Source of the DNA: Actinomyces sp. oral taxon 448 str. F0400
Lineage (GTDB): Bacteria; Actinomycetota; Actinomycetes; Actinomycetales; Actinomycetaceae
Direction: 5' to 3'
NCBI RefSeq assembly: GCF_000220835.1
Contig: NZ_GL985606.1
Location: forward strand, 2,663,646 to 2,727,645
DNA length: 64,000 nucleotides
Position numbers and translations under genes: made by a program. Below are positions 9,519 to 18,946 of the stretch, in pieces. Position 1 is the stretch's first letter. Every line of letters begins with the position of its first letter. The notes under the pieces were generated by a model. The model did not search any database, was not told where the DNA came from, and was given only the letters and a program-made list of their open reading frames with translations.

Positions 9519-10475
9519 TCACCGCTGCCGCACGACGAGCACGAGCGCCGCCGCCACGACAACGCCGTAGACGAGCTCGTACAGACCGGCATCGCGCAGC
9601 GCCGGAATGAGGCCGCGCCCGACGGCACCGGCCACGACGGTGCGGGTCGCGCGCCATGCCATCGCCGACAGGATGATGAGCGTCCCGAGCAGGACGGCTG
9701 CCGCCGGCGCGCCACGGCCCGCCGGTCCGTCGGCGCAGTGCGCCCAGCCGAGCGTCACCCCGGCCAGGAGCACCGGCAGTTCGACCAGCGCGGTGAAGGC
9801 GGTGCGCGCCCGCCCGGCTCCCAGCCGCACCGCGAGCGTGCGCTTGCCCGCCGCGGGGTCGGTGCCGATGTCCCGCAGGTTGTTGACCATGAGTAGGGAG
9901 CAGGCGATGAGGCCGATCCCGCAGGCAGACACCCACACCCACCCGGGCACGAGCCCGCCCTGGACGTAGAGGGTGCCGACCGTGGCCATGAGGCCGAAGA
10001 AGATGAAGACGAAGATCTCGCCGAGCCCCGCGTAACCGTAGGGGTGGGAGCCGCCGGTGTAGAACCAGGCGGCCGCCACCGCCGCGACGCCCGGCACCAG
10101 CATCCACCACTGGCCGCTGAGAGACAGGAGAACGAGTCCGAGGAGCCCGCCGACCCCGAAGCAGCCGAAGGCGGACAGTTTGACGGTGCGCGGCGCGACC
10201 CGCCCCGAGGCGGTCAGGCGCGGTGGGCCGGTGCGGTCGTCGTCGGTACCGCGCACGCCGTCGGAGTAGTCGTTGGCGAGGTTGCAGCCGATCTGAAGGG
10301 CGAGCGCCACCCCGGCGGCCAGCAGGGTGCGCGGGACGGAGAGGGCGCCGAGGGCCGCGGCCGCCCCACCGCCGAGGATCACCGGGGCCACGGCCGCCGG
10401 CAGGGTGCGCAAGCGCACGACCTCCGCCCAGCTGGTGGCGCGGGGCCGGACGGTCGCGGCGGGATCGGGGATCAC
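9519..10475 (-). CDS. menA: 1,4-dihydroxy-2-naphthoate polyprenyltransferase MenA
   Basis: 318 residues, a UbiA-family membrane prenyltransferase that attaches the polyprenyl tail to DHNA. The first aspartate-rich motif reads NLANDYSDGVRGTDDDR and the second NNLRDIGTDPAAGKRTLA, the two Mg2+-diphosphate sites. Eight to nine hydrophobic helices follow in the usual pattern. GTG at 10475 has a GAGGAGG site 6 nt upstream. The gene follows menE on the same strand with a 121-bp gap. The stop lies just past the palindrome shared with yagU. Confidence 0.93.
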   Translation of the reverse strand: MIPDPAATVRPRATSWAEVVRLRTLPAAVAPVILGGGAAAALGALSVPRTLLAAGVALALQIGCNLANDYSDGVRGTDDDRTGPPRLTASGRVAPRTVKLSAFGCFGVGGLLGLVLLSLSGQWWMLVPGVAAVAAAWFYTGGSHPYGYAGLGEIFVFIFFGLMATVGTLYVQGGLVPGWVWVSACGIGLIACSLLMVNNLRDIGTDPAAGKRTLAVRLGAGRARTAFTALVELPVLLAGVTLGWAHCADGPAGRGAPAAAVLLGTLIILSAMAWRATRTVVAGAVGRGLIPALRDAGLYELVYGVVVAAALVLVVRQR

Positions 10476-10596
10476 GGGGGTCCTCCTCAGTCGGGGTTCC
10501 TCGGTCGGAGCGGGACCGACCCTATCGCGTGCTGCGACATCGAGGCCCGACGGGCGTTCGGCCTCGCGCGGCCCGGAGACGGCGCAGTCCGGCCCT

Positions 10597-12039
10597 TCAG
10601 GCGCGCGCGAGCAGAGCGGCCACTGAACGCCGGTCGACCTTACCCGGTCCGCGCAGCGGCAGGGCGTCCACGACCAGGACCCGCTTGGGCGCGCGAACGC
10701 CGTCCAGACGCGCCCTGGCCAGCGCCCTGACCCCCTCCGCATCAAGGCGGTCGCCCGCCCGAGGCACGACCGCCGCGACGACGGCGTTCCCCCACGTCTC
10801 GTCCGGGACGCCGACGACGCACACTGCGGCCACTCCCGGCAGGGCAGCCAGCACCCGCTCGACCTCATGGGGGTCGACCTTGAGCCCGCCGGTGACGATG
10901 ACGTCGTCGAGGCGCCCGAGCACGACGAGTCTGCTCGAACCGTCGGGCAGCGTCTCCAGCCGTCCGCGGTCGGCGGTGGCCAGCTCGCGGGGGCGGGCGC
11001 GGAAGCCCGCGGTCGGCGCTGCGGTCCCGGTCGGCGCCCCCGCAGCGGACACCCCGGCGTAGCCCTCGGCGAGGACGGGGCCGGCCAGCACGATCCGCCC
11101 GGCCCCGTCGTCATCCGCCCCCTCGATGCGCACACTCACCCCCTTCAGAGGGACGCCGTCGTAGACGCACCCGCCTGCGGTCTCACTCATGCCGTAGGTC
11201 GTGACGACCCGTATGCCCGCGGTCCTGGCGCGGGCCAGCATCCGCGGGTCGGTGGCGGCCCCGCCGACGAGGACGGCGCTCGCCCGCGCCAGGACCGCCG
11301 CAGCGGGAGGCTCATCCAGCACGCGCAGCAGCTGAGTCGGCACGAGCGGGACGTAGACGGGCCCACCGGCGGCACTCGCCAGAGCCCGTTCGAGGCCGGA
11401 GGTCAGCGCCCCGGGTTTGAAACCGCCGGCGGTGTCGACGACCACGGGCCGCGTGCCGGCGAGGAGGGAGCGCACGAGTACCTGGAGGCCGGCGACGTGG
11501 TGGGCCGGCAACGTCAGCACCCAGGTTCCAGGGCCGCCCAGCCGGGAGTGCGCGGCACGCGCCGACGCGGCCAGGGCGGAGGCGCTCATGGCGACCAGAC
11601 TGCCGGTGCCGGTGGTCGAGCCCGACGTGCGCAGGATGAGGTCGGTCCGCTCGGAGACGTCGTCGAGGCGCCCCACCAGGTCGGCGCGCACAACGGCGGG
11701 GTCCTCATCCGGGCCGATCGGCACGAGCAGCGACCGCTCGAGCGGCGCGTCCGCCGGCGCGGACGTCGTCGAGCGCTCGACGATCGCGGCCTCCGCCGAT
11801 CCCGCCGCCTCCCGATCCTTCGGTCCCGCCGCTCGCCGCGAGGAGCCAGCGCCCCCATCGGGACGGGCGGCGAGCGAGGCGCCCAGGACCTCGGCGAGCG
11901 CACGGCGCAGGAGGCCGACATCACGGGCACGGGTCCCGCCGACGACAAGGCGCGGAGCGGGCACGGGAGGTACGGGCGCGTTCACGACGGCAGGGTCGCA
12001 CATCGACCCCCAGAAATCCTCGTCCGTCCCATCCGCCAC
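10597..12039 (-). CDS. menE: o-succinylbenzoate-CoA ligase MenE
   Basis: About 480 residues, an acyl-adenylating enzyme that makes OSB-CoA, the MenB substrate. The nucleotide motif reads LRTSGSTTGT, the A5 motif TYGMSETAGG, and the hinge LGRLDDVIVTGGLKVDP; the C-terminal catalytic lysine region ends with PLRGPGKVDRR. An Ala/Pro-rich insertion lies near residues 60-95. I place the start at GTG 12039, which has AGGGAGGG upstream; a TTG at 12063 would add eight residues. It is divergent from the gene at 12081 and precedes menA. Confidence 0.92.
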   Translation of the reverse strand: MADGTDEDFWGSMCDPAVVNAPVPPVPAPRLVVGGTRARDVGLLRRALAEVLGASLAARPDGGAGSSRRAAGPKDREAAGSAEAAIVERSTTSAPADAPLERSLLVPIGPDEDPAVVRADLVGRLDDVSERTDLILRTSGSTTGTGSLVAMSASALAASARAAHSRLGGPGTWVLTLPAHHVAGLQVLVRSLLAGTRPVVVDTAGGFKPGALTSGLERALASAAGGPVYVPLVPTQLLRVLDEPPAAAVLARASAVLVGGAATDPRMLARARTAGIRVVTTYGMSETAGGCVYDGVPLKGVSVRIEGADDDGAGRIVLAGPVLAEGYAGVSAAGAPTGTAAPTAGFRARPRELATADRGRLETLPDGSSRLVVLGRLDDVIVTGGLKVDPHEVERVLAALPGVAAVCVVGVPDETWGNAVVAAVVPRAGDRLDAEGVRALARARLDGVRAPKRVLVVDALPLRGPGKVDRRSVAALLARA

Positions 12040-12068
12040 ACCACACCCTCCCTCTGGAAGCAATCATC

Positions 12069-12074
12069 TAGGGT
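12069..12074 (+). promoter_or_regulatory. -10 box of the leaderless gene at 12081
   Basis: TAGGGT ends 6 nt before the ATG at 12081. The reverse strand of the same short gap must carry the menE promoter. Confidence 0.5.
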
Positions 12075-12080
12075 GGCGTC

Positions 12081-12518
12081 ATGCGCGCCGTTCTCATGGT
12101 CCTCGTCCTGGCCCTGACGATCTACTCCCTGCTCGACTGCGCCCGTACGTCGGAAGAGTCGATGCCCGCTCGCATGCCGAAGTTCTTGTGGATCACACTC
12201 ATCGTCCTCATCGCGCCGATCGGCTCGATCGCGTGGATCATCGTCAGCCGGGTCAAGGCCGCCGAGGAGCGCGGCGGCGCGGTCGAGCCGACCGTGTGGT
12301 CCTCCAAGGACGGCATAAGCCTCCACCGGCCCGAACGCTCGCGGCCCGCCGCCCCCGACGACGACCCGGAATTCCTGCGCGGTCTGGAGCAGGACATCCG
12401 GCGCAGGCGCCACCACGGGGGCAACGGGGACAAGGAGGACGGGGGGAGTCCGGGCCGCACCGGGAGCGCGGACGGCACTGCCAACGGCGCTTCCGATTTC
12501 CCCGAGGAGGAGGCGTGA
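12081..12518 (+). CDS. PLDc_N-domain small membrane protein
   Basis: 145 residues. The N-terminal 60 residues hold two membrane helices with the pattern LLDCARTSEES...MPKFLWITLIVLIAPIGSI then AWIIVSR, typical of the phospholipase-D-nuclease N-terminal (PLDc_N) domain found alone in many actinobacterial proteins. The remainder is a hydrophilic cytoplasmic tail rich in Arg, Gly and Asp, probably disordered. No catalytic HKD motif is present, so no phospholipase activity is implied. The ATG has a -10 box 6 nt upstream. It is divergent from menE. Confidence 0.75.
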   Translation: MRAVLMVLVLALTIYSLLDCARTSEESMPARMPKFLWITLIVLIAPIGSIAWIIVSRVKAAEERGGAVEPTVWSSKDGISLHRPERSRPAAPDDDPEFLRGLEQDIRRRRHHGGNGDKEDGGSPGRTGSADGTANGASDFPEEEA

Positions 12519-12628
12519 TCGCGGAACGGACGACGCGACCGGCCCGCCGGACGGGTCGTCATCATCCCGATCCGACGCGATGGGAGCAGCCGCCGGGGAC
12601 TGCGGACAGGTAGCCGCGGCCCGCCCTC

Positions 12629-13252
12629 TCAAGAGCCGAGCAGTCCCCTCACCAGCACCGTGATCGTGGAGTCGAGCTTGTCGGACTGCGGAAGATCATG
12701 GGGGCGGAGCGCCGCTGTCACGGTGAACCCCTGCAGTAGCACGAGGACGAGTCCGGCGGTCTCCCCCGGGGTCAGACGGGACGCGCTCCAGCCGGAAGCT
12801 GCGACGATCCCCTCGATCCGCTCGTGCCAATCGTCGAGCGCGGCTCCCTTCCCGCTTCCTTCGAACGCCTGCGGGGCGACCAGCACTGTCGTCGAGGCCA
12901 AGGCGCGGAACCGTGCATCGCCGGTCAGCAGCCGTACGAATCGGGATACCAGCGTCGCAACCGCATCGCCCGAACGGGTCTCGGGCTCACAGCCGGCGTC
13001 CCCGTCACCGCCGGTACTATCGGTCCCGGCGAAGAGGCGCTGTCCATAGTCGGCCCAGCCCCACTCGAGCGCCTCGAGGAGCAGCGCCCGCTTGTCGCGG
13101 AAATGATGGTGCACCGCGCCTCGCGTCACGCCCGCGCGCCGCGCGACGTGCTCGAACGTCGCCCCCCGCCACCCCTTCTCCTCGAAGGACTCCAGCGCCG
13201 CCTCCAGCAGCGCGACGCGGGTCCTGGCCGCGTCCTCAGCCGTTCGCCTCAT
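12629..13252 (-). CDS. TetR family transcriptional regulator
   Basis: 207 residues. The N-terminal helix-turn-helix is clear: RTRVALLEAALESFEEKGW, then FEHVARRAGVTRGAVHHHFR and DKRALL, the textbook TetR pattern. The ligand-binding C-terminal domain is not diagnostic. Start is the ATG at 13252, 6 nt after a TAGCCT box. The gene lies just downstream, on the same strand, of the membrane protein at 13301, but has its own promoter. No efflux pump or enzyme adjoins it, so its target is unknown; self-regulation is common in the family. Confidence 0.88.
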   Translation of the reverse strand: MRRTAEDAARTRVALLEAALESFEEKGWRGATFEHVARRAGVTRGAVHHHFRDKRALLLEALEWGWADYGQRLFAGTDSTGGDGDAGCEPETRSGDAVATLVSRFVRLLTGDARFRALASTTVLVAPQAFEGSGKGAALDDWHERIEGIVAASGWSASRLTPGETAGLVLVLLQGFTVTAALRPHDLPQSDKLDSTITVLVRGLLGS

Positions 13253-13258
13253 ATGTGC

Positions 13259-13264
13259 AGGCTA
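13259..13264 (-). promoter_or_regulatory. -10 box of the leaderless tetR gene
   Basis: TAGCCT on the minus strand, 6 nt before the ATG at 13252. Confidence 0.5.
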
Positions 13265-13300
13265 GTACGCGTGCGGGGTGGTTCCGCGCGTCGGCCCGTC

Positions 13301-14110
13301 TCACCTCAGCGCGCGCGGGGTGAGGCGCGGCCAGGCGGAGGTGTCGACGTCGTAGCCGTGGGCGGCGGCATGGATGAGCCAATCGCCGGGCAGCCACGTG
13401 CGCCCGACGATCTGGGGATGCTCGGGCATGTACCGACCCGCCCACAGCACGAGGACGAGCTCGGACCACTGGGCGCGCAGCTTCCACCGCGCGGACCCGT
13501 TGGCGTTGGAGGCGGCCATGACGATCTCGCCGGTGCCGGTGAGCCGGGCCTCCTGGACGTCGCGGAAGGCGATCGGCATGACGCCCTCCCCCGTTCCCAG
13601 GTAGATCCCGTCGGTGGACACGGTCAGCCGAGCGTCGGCCAGGTGACGCCACCGCTCGACGGAGTCGGCCTCGGCCGCCCTCCTGCGCCGCGAGTCGAGG
13701 TAGGCCCGCCCGCCGAAGAAGGCGACAGTCAGCGCCAGACCGGCTGCGCCGCCGGCCAGGAAGAACCCGCGCGACGGGTTGTAGACGGCGTCCCCGCGGC
13801 GCCAGACGAGCAGCTCGGCATCGCAGGTGGCGAGCATGACCTCGTCGGCGGCCAGGGCACGGCGCACCGGATCGACGACGGGCGACACCGGATTGGGGCG
13901 CCGCCCGGTACGCAACGCCGTGAGGACCGCGGCGGTGTTCCACCACACGAAATCCTGTCCCGTCCACGCCCGCCGCGGCGCGGGCCGTGCCCCGCCGGCG
14001 GCCGTCAGGCCGGCGGACGCCGCTGAGGTCACGGGGACGAGTTCGCCGTGGGCGCGGCCGGCCGGCTCGCCGTGGGCCCCCCTCGCCTCCGGCACGGGCC
14101 GAAGAGTCAC
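13301..14110 (-). CDS. Membrane protein, unknown function, coupled to histidine phosphatase
   Basis: 269 residues. The start GTG at 14110 overlaps the stop of the phosphatase gene (GTGA), so translation is coupled. A central region (GFFLAGGAAGLALTVAFFGG, about residues 135-155) is one strong membrane helix. The domain before it contains WTGQDFVWWNTAAVLTALRTG and a DEVMLATCDAELLVWRRGD segment. The C-terminal domain (LTVSTDGIYLGTGEGVMPIA, then WSELVLVLWAGRYMPEHPQI) looks like a PH-like beta fold, but this is inference. I know of no named function. Confidence 0.7.
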   Translation of the reverse strand: MTLRPVPEARGAHGEPAGRAHGELVPVTSAASAGLTAAGGARPAPRRAWTGQDFVWWNTAAVLTALRTGRRPNPVSPVVDPVRRALAADEVMLATCDAELLVWRRGDAVYNPSRGFFLAGGAAGLALTVAFFGGRAYLDSRRRRAAEADSVERWRHLADARLTVSTDGIYLGTGEGVMPIAFRDVQEARLTGTGEIVMAASNANGSARWKLRAQWSELVLVLWAGRYMPEHPQIVGRTWLPGDWLIHAAAHGYDVDTSAWPRLTPRALR

Positions 14111-14892
14111 GCCGCCGTCCCGCTCGGATCGGCCGGGCCATCACCCGTCCCGGCCGGGTCGACGGCACCGGTCGAGCCGGCCGGGGCCGACGCCCCGTCG
14201 ACCGGTGCGAGCCCGGTGACCCGCCCCGTGGCCTCGGCCGCCGCGGAGGTTCCGGGAACCATGTCCTCGGCACGGCGCAGAAGATCGCCGGCGGGCTCCC
14301 AGTACGACAGTCCGACGAGCGTGCGGTCGTCGAAAGTCAGCGAGGTCAGCGACGCCAGCGAGCACTGTCGGTGGCGGGGGTCGTGGACCAGGGGACGGCC
14401 CTCCAGCCACAGGCGCGTGGCCCACACGGGCAGCTGGTGGGAGACGAGCAGCGCCTCGCGCCCCTCGACCGGCTCAATCGCGTCGCGCACGGCACCGCTC
14501 ACGCGCTCGACGAGCTCGGTGTAGGGCTCGCCCCAGCTCGGCCGCAAAGGGTTGAGGTAGTAGCGCCAGTGCTCGGGATGGGCCAGAACCCACCGGTTGC
14601 GGTTGACGGGGATGCCCTCGAAGTGGTTGCCGGCCTCGATCAGGCGCGCATCGGTCCTCGGCGTCAGACCGAAGGCGGTGGCGGTCGGCGCGCCGGATTC
14701 GCGGGCGCGTTCCAGCGGGGAGGTGATGACGGCGGCGATGTCGTGGCCGGAGGCGGAGAGCACATCGGCGACCTGCTCCGCCATCTGCCGCCCCAGGCTC
14801 GACAGGTGGTATCCGGGTAGACGCCCGTACAGAACGCCCTCGGGGTTGTGGACCTCGCCGTGCCTCATGAGGTGGATCGTCGTACGCGCCAT
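14107..14892 (-). CDS. Histidine phosphatase (phosphoglycerate-mutase-like)
   Basis: 261 residues. The N-terminal LMRHGEVHNPEGVLYGR holds the phospho-acceptor His of the RHG motif; the second catalytic His lies in EALLVSHQLPVWATRLWL. SPLERARESGAPTA is the usual third motif. Such proteins in actinobacteria are mostly phosphatases rather than glycolytic mutases, and often sit near cytochrome-c assembly genes, which are not present here. The last 60 residues are Ala/Thr/Pro-rich. ATG 14892 is divergent from dapD by 152 bp. Substrate unknown. Confidence 0.85.
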   Translation of the reverse strand: MARTTIHLMRHGEVHNPEGVLYGRLPGYHLSSLGRQMAEQVADVLSASGHDIAAVITSPLERARESGAPTATAFGLTPRTDARLIEAGNHFEGIPVNRNRWVLAHPEHWRYYLNPLRPSWGEPYTELVERVSGAVRDAIEPVEGREALLVSHQLPVWATRLWLEGRPLVHDPRHRQCSLASLTSLTFDDRTLVGLSYWEPAGDLLRRAEDMVPGTSAAAEATGRVTGLAPVDGASAPAGSTGAVDPAGTGDGPADPSGTAA

Positions 14893-15031
14893 GGTCGTGA
14901 TTCTCGCACGACCGGAGCGGGCCGGATGGAATGGATCGGGTCCGCCGTGCCGCGACCGGGCCCGGCCGCGTCACGGCGAGCCGGGACGACCGGATGGCGG
15001 GCGATAGTGCGCATGCAGGACCCCGGTCCCG

Positions 15032-15037
15032 TATCGT
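15032..15037 (+). promoter_or_regulatory. -10 box of leaderless dapD
   Basis: TATCGT ends 7 nt before the dapD ATG at 15045. Confidence 0.5.
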
Positions 15038-15044
15038 GTCGTCC

Positions 15045-16028
15045 ATGACGACTCGCAGCGCATGGGGTCTCGGCCTGGCGACCGTGACCGACGACGGCAA
15101 CACCCTCGATGTCTGGTATCCGAAGCCGATTCTGGGTGATGAGCCCGCCGACGGCGATGCCGCCCTGCTCGCCACCCTGTCGGCCATGGAGCGCAAGGAC
15201 GCCGCGCGCGGCGTTCACACCACCGTGGTGCGCACCTGGGCCGATCTGGACGACGCCCCGCAGACCGTGGCCGGCGCCTACCTGCGTCTGCACGTCCTGT
15301 CCCACCGCCTGGCCCGGCCCAACACGATCAATCTGGACGGCATTTTCTCCCGCCTGCCCAATGTCGTGTGGACCTCCGCCGGCCCCTGCGCCGCCGAGGA
15401 CTTCGAGGCCGCCCACACCCGGCTGCGCGCCGCGCTCGGCCGCCCGGTCCAGGTCCACTCGGTCGACAAGTTCCCCCGCATGACCGACTACGTACTTCCC
15501 CCGGGCGTGCGCATCGGCAACGCCGCGCACGTCCGTCTGGGCGCGTACCTGTCCGAGGGGACGACGATCATGCACTCGGGCTTCGTCAACTACAACGCGG
15601 GCACGCTGGGGCGCTCGATGGTCGAGGGCCGCATCTCCCAGGGCGTGGTCATCGGCGACGGCTCCGACGTCGGCGGCGGCGCCTCGACGATGGGGATGCT
15701 CTCGGGGGGCGGCCGTCAGCGCGTGGCGCTGGGCGAGCGCTGCCTGCTGGGGGCCAACTCGGGTCTGGGCATCCCGCTGGGCGACGACTGCGTCGTCGAG
15801 GCGGGCCTGTACCTGACGGCCGGCACCAAGCTGGCGATGCTGCCCTCGGGCGGTGTCGTGCCGGGCAGCCACGGTCTGTTCAAGGAGCCTCGCGTGGTTT
15901 CGGCCCGCGAGCTGGCGGGCGCTTCGAACGTGCTGTTCCGCCGCAACTCGCAGTCGGGCGCCGTGGAGGCGCTCTCGCGCGGCGGCAAGGGCATCGAGCT
16001 CAACAGCGCCCTGCACGCCAACCAGTGA
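15045..16028 (+). CDS. dapD: Tetrahydrodipicolinate N-succinyltransferase DapD
   Basis: 327 residues, the size of actinobacterial DapD. It uses succinyl-CoA to acylate tetrahydrodipicolinate in the succinylase branch to meso-DAP and lysine. The N-terminal domain ([19 protein letters not shown]) is followed by hexapeptide-repeat coils of the left-handed beta-helix ([26 protein letters not shown]-like [34 protein letters not shown]). The C-terminus ends LHANQ. The ATG is fixed by the -10 box. The partner aminotransferase dapC lies at 23199. Confidence 0.95.
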   Translation: MTTRSAWGLGLATVTDDGNTLDVWYPKPILGDEPADGDAALLATLSAMERKDAARGVHTTVVRTWADLDDAPQTVAGAYLRLHVLSHRLARPNTINLDGIFSRLPNVVWTSAGPCAAEDFEAAHTRLRAALGRPVQVHSVDKFPRMTDYVLPPGVRIGNAAHVRLGAYLSEGTTIMHSGFVNYNAGTLGRSMVEGRISQGVVIGDGSDVGGGASTMGMLSGGGRQRVALGERCLLGANSGLGIPLGDDCVVEAGLYLTAGTKLAMLPSGGVVPGSHGLFKEPRVVSARELAGASNVLFRRNSQSGAVEALSRGGKGIELNSALHANQ

Positions 16029-16190
16029 ACCGCTGGGCACTCGACGGCTGACGTGGGCGCGCCCCGACCGCCCGTGTGAGACGGACCGGCCCGCAGTGTG
16101 GGACCGCCAGCCGTTCCCCCATGCCGTCGCTGTGATGCTCATTACCTTAGTACTGTGCATGTGCAGCGTCGAGGCGCCGGGAGGGATCCG

Positions 16191-16970
16191 ATGGTCGCAA
16201 CCGCTCAGGCCCCCGCCCCTGCCGTCGTCGGTGTTCCGCCCGCCCGGGGCGACGCACCGCCGCCCCGCCCCGTTCGAGGCCGTCGCCTCTCCTTCACCGC
16301 GCTCAAGACGACCATGGCGGTCACCGGCACCGTCATGGCGGCTTTCGTCGCCGTCCACATGGTCGGCAATCTCAAGGCCTTCATGGGCCCGGAGGCCTAC
16401 AACTCCTACGCCGCCTGGCTGCGGAGCGTGCTCTACCCCCTTCTGCCTCATGAAGGCCTGCTATGGATCATGCGGGCCGTCCTGGCGGCGTGCCTCGTGC
16501 TGCACATCGCCGCCGGTGTCGACCTGTGGCGCCGCGGCCGGGTCGCGCGCGGCGACTTCCGACGCCGCGGCCTGCCGCCGCGCACCTCGGCCGCGCGGTC
16601 GATGATCCTCACGGGCGGGCTCATCGGCGTTTTCATCATCATCCACGTCCTCGACCTGACCATCGGCCGCGCGGTCGCCTCCGCGAGCTACACCGCCCCC
16701 TCCCATGAGGCGGGCGCCCCGCACGTGAGCGCCTACGAGAACCTCGTGGCGAGCCTGTCGCGCCCGAGCATGGCGATCTTCTACAGCCTCGTCATGCTCG
16801 CCATCGGCCTGCACCTGGCGCAGGGCCTGTGGAACGTCGTCATCGATCTGGGCGGCACGGGCGCCCGGTTGCGCCGCATCTGGCTCGTCCTCTCGCTCGC
16901 CGTCGCCCTCGCCATCGTGCTGGGCAACGGCGCCCTGCCGCTGCTCGTCTTAGCAGGGGTGATCTCATGA
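16191..16970 (+). CDS. sdhC: Succinate dehydrogenase/fumarate reductase cytochrome b subunit
   Basis: 259 residues with five probable membrane helices, the single-anchor type that carries two hemes b. Candidate heme ligands are His in FVAVHMVGNLK, VLHIAAGVDLW, IHVLDLT and LHLAQGLWN. It oxidises or reduces menaquinone in the membrane. I chose ATG 16191 because GGGAGGG lies 6-7 nt upstream; the longer frame from 16098 has no such site. Its stop overlaps sdhA (ATGA). The gap before it (16029-16190) should hold the operon promoter; TACTGT near 16151 is a candidate -10. Confidence 0.9.
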   Translation: MVATAQAPAPAVVGVPPARGDAPPPRPVRGRRLSFTALKTTMAVTGTVMAAFVAVHMVGNLKAFMGPEAYNSYAAWLRSVLYPLLPHEGLLWIMRAVLAACLVLHIAAGVDLWRRGRVARGDFRRRGLPPRTSAARSMILTGGLIGVFIIIHVLDLTIGRAVASASYTAPSHEAGAPHVSAYENLVASLSRPSMAIFYSLVMLAIGLHLAQGLWNVVIDLGGTGARLRRIWLVLSLAVALAIVLGNGALPLLVLAGVIS

Positions 16971-18946
16971 GCCCGACCGGCCCGCTCGGGGGGCGACCTC
17001 TCGCCCCCGTCGACGACCTCTACACGGTCGGCGATGATCTGGACCCCCGCCTGCCCGAAGGCCCGCCCATCGAGGCATGGGACCGGCGGCGCAGCGAGTA
17101 CCGCCTGGTCAGCCCCGCCAACCGGCGCGCCCTGACGGTCATCGTCGTCGGCACGGGTCTGGCGGGTTCAGGAGCCGCCGCGACCCTCGGCCGCCTGGGC
17201 TACCGGGTGGAGTGCTTCAGCCTGCACGACGCCCCGCGCCGCGCCCACTCGGTGGCCGCGCAGGGCGGTATCAACGCCGCCCGGGCCCGCGTCGTCGACG
17301 GCGACTGCCTGACCCGCTTCGTGACGGACACGATCAAGGGCGGCGACTACAGGGGCCGCGAGGCCGACGTCGTGCGGCTGGGCATGGAATCGGGGCGGGT
17401 CATCGACCACATGGAGGCCATCGGGGCGCCCTTCGCGCGCGAGTACGGCGGCCAGCTCGCCACCCGTTCCTTCGGCGGAGTCCAGGTCTCGCGCACCTAC
17501 TACACGCGCGGACAGACCGGCCAGCAGCTGGAGATCGCCTGCGCCCAGGCCCTCCAGGAGCAGATCGCCGCCGGCAGTGTTCGCATGCATCCCCGCACCG
17601 AGATGCTCGACCTCATCGTGGCAGACTCCCGCGCCCAGGGCATCGTCGCCCGGGACCTGCTCACCGGGGAGGTGAGCGCCCACACGGCCCACGCCGTCGT
17701 ACTCGCCACCGGCGGCTACGGCAGCATCTACCACTACTCGACCCTGGCCATGGCCTCCAACGCCACCGCCACGTGGCGCTCCCACCGCCGCGGCGCCGCC
17801 TTCGCATCCGCCTGCATGATCCAGTTCCACCCCACGGCTCTGCCGGTGAGCTCCCGCTGGCAGTCTAAGACCACGCTCATGAGCGAGTCCCTGCGCAACG
17901 ACGGCCGTATCTGGGTGCCGGTGCGCCCGGGTGACGATCGGCCCGCGAATGACATCCCCGAGGCCGAACGCGACTACTACCTGGAGCGCAAGTATCCGGC
18001 TTTCGGCAACCTCACGCCCCGCGACGTCGCCTCGCGCAACGCCCGCGAGCAGATCGTCTCGGGCCGCGGCGTCGGTCCACTGCGCAACTCCGTCTACCTC
18101 GACTTCCGCGACGCGCTGGAGCGACTCGGCAGGCCCACCATCGCCTCGCGCTACGGCAACCTGTTCTCGATGTACCTCGACGCCACCGGGGAGGACCCTT
18201 ACGAGGTACCCATGCGCATCGCCCCGGGCGCCCACTTCACCATGGGCGGCCTGTGGGTGGACTTCGACCAGATGACGACCGTGCCGGGCCTGTTCGCGGG
18301 CGGAGAGGCGTCGAACAATTACCATGGCGCCAACCGGCTGGGGGCCAACTCGCTGCTGAGCGCCAGTGTCGACGGCTGGTTCGTCCTGCCGCTGGCCGTG
18401 CCGAACTACCTGGCGGGCCTTGTGGGCACGACGCCTCTGGACGCCGACTGCCCGCAGGCGCGCGAGGCCGTGGCGGACACGCGCAGGCGCATCGAGGCGC
18501 TGCTCGCGGTGGGCGGGACTCACCGGCCGGTGTGGTTCCACCGCAGACTCGGAGAGATCCTCTACGCCGGCTGCGGGGTCAGTCGCAGCGAGGCGGGTCT
18601 GCGCAGCGCTGTGGGCAGGGTCCGGTCGCTGCGTGAGGAGTTCTGGGCGGACGTGCGCGTCGTCGGAGATCAGGCGCGCCTCAACCAGGAGCTGGAGAGG
18701 GCGCTGCGGGTGGCGGACTTCCTGGAACTGGCGGAAGTCATGGTTCTCGACGCCCTGGACCGACGCGAGTCCGCCGGAGCCCACTTCCGCGAGGAGTACG
18801 CCACGCCGGCCGGCGAGGCCAAACGCGATGACGACGCCTGGTGCTCGGTCTCGGCGTGGCAGACGGCGACCGACGGCTCGCACGAGCGCCGGTGCGAACC
18901 GTTGAGCTTCTCACTGGTGCCGATGCGGGTGAGGGATTACCGATGA
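16967..18946 (+). CDS. sdhA: Succinate dehydrogenase/fumarate reductase flavoprotein subunit
   Basis: 659 residues. FAD-binding start VIVVGTGLAGSGAAATLGRL; the covalent-FAD His lies in RRAHSVAAQGGINAA; the catalytic regions FHPTALP, SESLRNDGRIWVP, HFTMGGLWVD and GGEASNNYHGANRLGANSLL are all present. The last is the standard C-terminal FAD signature. It transfers electrons between succinate/fumarate and SdhB. It is translationally coupled on both sides by ATGA overlaps. A menaquinone-linked enzyme of this type can run either way; direction is not decided by sequence. Confidence 0.95.
   Translation: MSPTGPLGGRPLAPVDDLYTVGDDLDPRLPEGPPIEAWDRRRSEYRLVSPANRRALTVIVVGTGLAGSGAAATLGRLGYRVECFSLHDAPRRAHSVAAQGGINAARARVVDGDCLTRFVTDTIKGGDYRGREADVVRLGMESGRVIDHMEAIGAPFAREYGGQLATRSFGGVQVSRTYYTRGQTGQQLEIACAQALQEQIAAGSVRMHPRTEMLDLIVADSRAQGIVARDLLTGEVSAHTAHAVVLATGGYGSIYHYSTLAMASNATATWRSHRRGAAFASACMIQFHPTALPVSSRWQSKTTLMSESLRNDGRIWVPVRPGDDRPANDIPEAERDYYLERKYPAFGNLTPRDVASRNAREQIVSGRGVGPLRNSVYLDFRDALERLGRPTIASRYGNLFSMYLDATGEDPYEVPMRIAPGAHFTMGGLWVDFDQMTTVPGLFAGGEASNNYHGANRLGANSLLSASVDGWFVLPLAVPNYLAGLVGTTPLDADCPQAREAVADTRRRIEALLAVGGTHRPVWFHRRLGEILYAGCGVSRSEAGLRSAVGRVRSLREEFWADVRVVGDQARLNQELERALRVADFLELAEVMVLDALDRRESAGAHFREEYATPAGEAKRDDDAWCSVSAWQTATDGSHERRCEPLSFSLVPMRVRDYR

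Noticed and set aside
16125-16150. CRP/FNR-like site before sdhC (TGTGATGCTCATTACC)
   Set aside because: Only the left half resembles a TGTGA site; the right half does not match, so no regulator can be assigned.
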